From Pectobacterium betavasculorum (GTDB lineage Bacteria; Pseudomonadota; Gammaproteobacteria; Enterobacterales; Enterobacteriaceae): DNA of 64,000 bases. Shown here in pieces: positions 60,969-64,000 of the stretch (its first letter is position 1; every line of letters begins with the position of its first letter). The position numbers and the translations under genes are program-made. The notes under the pieces are model-generated. The model was not told the origin of the DNA and ran no database searches. It worked only from the letters and a program-made list of their open reading frames with translations. The DNA lies in the NCBI RefSeq assembly GCF_000749845.1, contig NZ_JQHM01000001.1, forward strand, positions 1,426,001-1,490,000, given 5' to 3'.

Positions 60969-60991
60969 CAGATGCGTCTAAGACGCATCTG
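60969..60991. repeat. Perfect inverted repeat between lpp and ldtE
   Basis: CAGATGCGTC and GACGCATCTG form a 10-bp perfect stem with a TAA loop, between the convergent lpp and ldtE genes. No clear T-tract follows on the minus strand, so it is at best a weak ldtE terminator. Confidence 0.5.
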
Positions 60992-61008
60992 ACCGTTTTA
61001 TTTCATGA

Positions 61009-62031
61009 TTAACGCGAGGTAGTGTTAATAGAAGTGATTGGCGCAACCTGATGTGTCTCAGGCGCTTCTGGAGACGACTCTACCGGTGGCTGGTAGGTAT
61101 TGATATCTTGCCCCACGCTAACCACAATCGGCATGCCGGAACGACGCACAATCGCATCAGCAACGGCTTTACTGTCCGTCTCCGCGTCCTTAACAAACTT
61201 CTGCGTCTTCGCCGTCAACGGAATCTTCATGGTTTGTGGATCGTCTTTATCGGTCTTCGACAAAGGCTGATGCACTTCAACATAGCGTTTACCGTCCGGT
61301 TCAACGGAAGTTTTAATTGCATCATTAAGAATCTGCACACGCGTACCGACTGGCACGTTGTCGAACAACGCCTTGATATCGTCTGGACGCAGACGGATAC
61401 AGCCGGAGCTTACGCGCATGCCGATACCGAAGTCCGCGTTCGTACCATGCAGTAGATAAACGCCGCCATGCGCTGACAGGCGCAACGCATGAAGTCCCAT
61501 CGGGTTATCCGGGCCAGCCGGAACCACAGCAGGCAGCGTAATGCCTTGCTCTTCGAGATAATGCTTACGGATGTTCGCCGTTGGCGTCCAGGTTGGATTC
61601 TCACGTTTCTCGCTCACGCTGGTCGTCATCAGTGGCGTATTACGCCCCAGTTGACCAATGCCGATCGGGTAAACGATGACGGTATTTTTCCCTTTCGGGT
61701 AGTAGTAGAGGCGTAATTCCGCCAGATTGACCACAATCCCTTCACGCGGGGTATCTGGCAACAGCATTTGCGTCGGGATCGTGAGAGTAGAACCCGGTGT
61801 CGGCAGATAAGGATCCGTTCCAGGATTTGCTTCCAGCATGCCCAGTAAACCAATCTTGAAATCCGCCGCGATAGCTTCCAGCGGACGACCGTCATTGGGG
61901 ACCGTATAAGCGATGTTCTCGCCGATAAGGCGGCTATTTGGTGGCGGTAGCGGATATTCCGTCGCTCTGGCGGCGGTGCTGGCCAGGTATGCCGCAAAGG
62001 CCATACCAAGTAAAGTTAACGCGCGTTTCAT
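61009..62031 (-). CDS. ldtE: L,D-transpeptidase LdtE (YnhG-like)
   Basis: ATG 62031 gives 340 residues; the frame is open further but without a signal. The signal peptide (ALTLLGMAFAAYLASTAARA) is followed by a LysM-like segment (about 40-85) and a YkuD domain (about 95-230) with LLHGTNADFGIG and the catalytic Cys in VSSGCIRLRPDDI. It makes 3-3 meso-DAP crosslinks or anchors proteins in the periplasm. It lies next to lpp, as in E. coli. The last 40 residues are low complexity. Confidence 0.92.
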   Translation of the reverse strand: MKRALTLLGMAFAAYLASTAARATEYPLPPPNSRLIGENIAYTVPNDGRPLEAIAADFKIGLLGMLEANPGTDPYLPTPGSTLTIPTQMLLPDTPREGIVVNLAELRLYYYPKGKNTVIVYPIGIGQLGRNTPLMTTSVSEKRENPTWTPTANIRKHYLEEQGITLPAVVPAGPDNPMGLHALRLSAHGGVYLLHGTNADFGIGMRVSSGCIRLRPDDIKALFDNVPVGTRVQILNDAIKTSVEPDGKRYVEVHQPLSKTDKDDPQTMKIPLTAKTQKFVKDAETDSKAVADAIVRRSGMPIVVSVGQDINTYQPPVESSPEAPETHQVAPITSINTTSR

Positions 62032-62345
62032 ATTAGGTTCCCTACAATCAATAACATCTGGTTGTGTACCCAGAATGCAGTATCCGACTATACCTCTTGA
62101 TCTGGTATCAATGAGGCTGTTGCTGCGCCTCTCCACAGAACGTGTGGTATATATTAGCATTGCTGTAACAAAAGAATATTTTATTTAAAAATCAAAGCAT
62201 TGATATTCAATTCTTTACAAAGCACTGTCAGGATAAAATTTAGCAGGAAATAAATATACAGGACGAATTCTGAAATATCAGCGAGTTAATAAATTGATCG
62301 AGAAACAATAACGTATCGCTGGTGAAGATCAGTCAATAAAAAACA

Positions 62346-62383
62346 AAAAGCGCTGAACGTTTTTTCCGTCACAGCGCTTTTTT
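62346..62383. terminator. Bidirectional terminator downstream of sufE
   Basis: AAAAAGCGCTG pairs with CAGCGCTTTTTT around a 14-base loop, with T runs on both strands. On the minus strand it is 38 bases after the sufE stop and ends the suf operon. The 180 bases between it and ldtE (62165-62345) are A+T-rich and should hold the ldtE promoter. Confidence 0.85.
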
Positions 62384-62420
62384 CTATACTCAGTAAAAGC
62401 AGAGAAAACAGAGAAGATAA

Positions 62421-62837
62421 TTAAAGCAGTGCAGCGGCATGGGCACGAATGGCACGTAACATAGCCTCAAGCCCCTGAGATCGGGATGGCGTCAAGTGTT
62501 GGTTCAACGCCAGCGATTCAAAGAACGGCCGCACATCCAGCTCAACAATCTCCTGCGCTGTCAGCCCCTGATACAGGCTGAAAACTACCGCGATCAGGCC
62601 TTTCACAATGGCAGCATCGCTGTCGCCGTGCAGAGTGATGACGCCCTGCTCATCAGGTTGTGTCACAATCCACACCTGACTCTGGCACCCCGCAATCAGG
62701 TTATCGGGATTACGCCACTCATCGGGCAGTGGATCAAGACGCTCCCCTAACTCGATGACATACAGATATTTTTCTTCCCAGTCATTACAGCGTGCAAAAT
62801 TGCGCGCCAGCTTCTGCGGTTCTGGCAGACTCGCCAT
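62421..62837 (-). CDS. sufE: Cysteine desulfuration protein SufE
   Basis: The 138-residue protein has the motifs [19 protein letters not shown] and the sulfur-accepting Cys in [10 protein letters not shown], then [15 protein letters not shown]. It accepts persulfide from SufS and passes it to the SufBCD scaffold for Fe-S cluster assembly under stress. The ribosome site GGGGAGG lies before the ATG, 33 bases after sufS. It is the last gene of suf. Confidence 0.96.
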   Translation of the reverse strand: MASLPEPQKLARNFARCNDWEEKYLYVIELGERLDPLPDEWRNPDNLIAGCQSQVWIVTQPDEQGVITLHGDSDAAIVKGLIAVVFSLYQGLTAQEIVELDVRPFFESLALNQHLTPSRSQGLEAMLRAIRAHAAALL

Positions 62838-62870
62838 GGTTTCCTCCCCGAACAGGTTCGCGCGCGGCGC

Positions 62871-64000
62871 TTAACTGCCCAGCAATCGATGGATACGTTG
62901 CAATCCGGCAACCAGCCGGTCAATTTCTTCGCACGTAGTATAAACGGCCAGCGAGGCGCGGCACATACTGGGAACACCATAGTGTTCCATCAGCGGCATC
63001 GCGCAATGGTGGCCGGTGCGAATCGCAATACCGTACCGATCGAGGAAACTTCCAACATCATAGGCATGGTGCTGCCCAAGGTTAAACGCAATAACGCCGT
63101 GCCGTTCGGCAGGACCGTACAAGGTCAGATCGGGCACCTGCGTTAACGCTTCCAGCGCATACTGCATGAGCGAGGATTCATAACGCTGAATATTTTCACG
63201 CCCCAGTGCCGTCACATAATCCAGTGCAGCACCTAAGCCCATGATACCGCCCGTGTTAGGCGATCCGGCTTCAAAGCGCCACGGTGAATCCGCATAGGTG
63301 GTGCCTATACGCAGGCTGACCTGACGAATCATCGCCCCACCACCTTCCCACGGTGGCATGGCTTGAAGCAGGTCACGTTTGCCATACAGCACACCAATGC
63401 CTGAAGGGCCGTAGATCTTATGTCCTGAAAAGACAAAGAAATCACAATCCAGATCCTGCACATCAACAGGCTGATGCATAATCGACTGTGCGCCATCGAT
63501 CAACACAACAGCGCCCGCCGCTTTTGCCTGCGCAATCATCGCTTTCACGGGGTTCAGCGTGCCCAATACGTTGGATATCTGCGTCACCGCCAGCAGACGA
63601 GTGCGTTCATCCAACAACGCGGGAAGCTGTGCCACATCCAGCGAACCATCTTCAGCCAGCGGCAATACGCGAACTTCAACGCCACGCGCTTCCGCCAGCA
63701 TCTGCCAGGGAACAATATTCGCGTGGTGCTCCATCTCGGTAATGATCAGGTTATCGCCCGGCTGGATAAAGGTGCGACCATAGCTGTTAGCCACCAGATT
63801 GATGGCCTCCGTCGTCCCGCGTACAAAGACAATCTCTTCCGCTGAGGCGGCATTAATAAAAGAAGCCACCTGCTCGCGTACCGCTTCCATCGCGCTGGTC
63901 GCCTGCGCGCTGAGCGTATGAATGCCGCGATGCACAGCGGCGTATTCATGGCGATAGAATTCAGCTTCGCGATCGATAACAGAATGAGGCTTTTGCGCAC
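62871..64000 (-). CDS. sufS: Cysteine desulfurase SufS (5' end outside window)
   Basis: The frame is open to the right edge. About 376 of the usual 406 residues are visible; the first methionine inside the window (MHRGIHTL) corresponds to an internal position. The PLP lysine lies in [13 protein letters not shown], and the catalytic Cys in [23 protein letters not shown] and [10 protein letters not shown] are also conserved. It removes sulfur from cysteine for the Suf Fe-S pathway. SufD and the rest of the operon should lie beyond the edge. Confidence 0.96.
   Translation of the reverse strand, partial: AQKPHSVIDREAEFYRHEYAAVHRGIHTLSAQATSAMEAVREQVASFINAASAEEIVFVRGTTEAINLVANSYGRTFIQPGDNLIITEMEHHANIVPWQMLAEARGVEVRVLPLAEDGSLDVAQLPALLDERTRLLAVTQISNVLGTLNPVKAMIAQAKAAGAVVLIDGAQSIMHQPVDVQDLDCDFFVFSGHKIYGPSGIGVLYGKRDLLQAMPPWEGGGAMIRQVSLRIGTTYADSPWRFEAGSPNTGGIMGLGAALDYVTALGRENIQRYESSLMQYALEALTQVPDLTLYGPAERHGVIAFNLGQHHAYDVGSFLDRYGIAIRTGHHCAMPLMEHYGVPSMCRASLAVYTTCEEIDRLVAGLQRIHRLLGS

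Overview
The window looks like a chromosome segment of a soft-rot enterobacterium, most likely Pectobacterium. This is inferred from gene order and protein similarity recalled from memory, not from a database search. The order pykF-lpp-ldtE-sufE-sufS is typical of Enterobacterales. The linked nar/nap/ccm/nrf block, the aryl-beta-glucoside (bgl) locus and the interspersed palindromic repeats fit Pectobacteriaceae.

Bases 1 to about 25801 are the larger part of a Mu-like transposable prophage with the BcepMu-type layout. On the minus strand, read from right to left, are the repressor, a few accessory (moron) genes, lysis genes (holin, transglycosylase, Rz with an embedded Rz1), packaging and head genes (gp26/gp27-like, terminase, portal, F, G, I-protease, decoration, capsid) and tail genes (gp36/37/38-like, sheath, tube, tail chaperone with a frameshifted extension, start of the tape measure). 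On the plus strand from 17943 are the early genes: gp16-like regulator, winged-helix protein, DUF3102 protein, transposase A, target-choice ATPase B, small unknowns, DUF3164, a MazG-like protein, DUF2786, GemA and Mor. The right prophage end can be placed at 25801/25802. The phage strand there starts with TGCGAGAG and carries related repeats inside, and a host AEC-type transporter reading frame resumes at once. The other end is outside the window.

Bases 26083-48920 hold a compact anaerobic respiration island. It contains the nitrate/nitrite two-component system narQ-narP, the periplasmic nitrate reductase operon napFDAGHBC, the cytochrome c maturation genes ccmABCDEFGHI (convergent with nap) and the ammonifying nitrite reductase operon nrfABCDEFG. 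Together they would sense nitrate and nitrite, reduce nitrate to nitrite and then to ammonium in the periplasm, and assemble the c-type hemes required. A 340-bp element with imperfect terminal inverted repeats sits between the convergent nap and ccm operons, and palindromic repeats sit at both ends of narQ.

Bases 49375-58261 encode an exported nucleoside-hydrolase-like protein, an exported esterase, a sugar porin and a bglGFA-type beta-glucoside PTS operon controlled by two antiterminator RNA sites. Bases 58500-64000 return to core genome: pykF with a Cra-type operator, lpp with its conserved leader, the L,D-transpeptidase ldtE, sufE and the 3' part of sufS, which runs off the window.

The least explained parts are in the prophage accessory zone (14080-17857). 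They are a NdpA-like nucleoid protein translationally coupled to an unknown three-helix membrane protein, a moron lipoprotein, and a repressor and a membrane-tethered ORF6C-like protein that share a short sequence motif.
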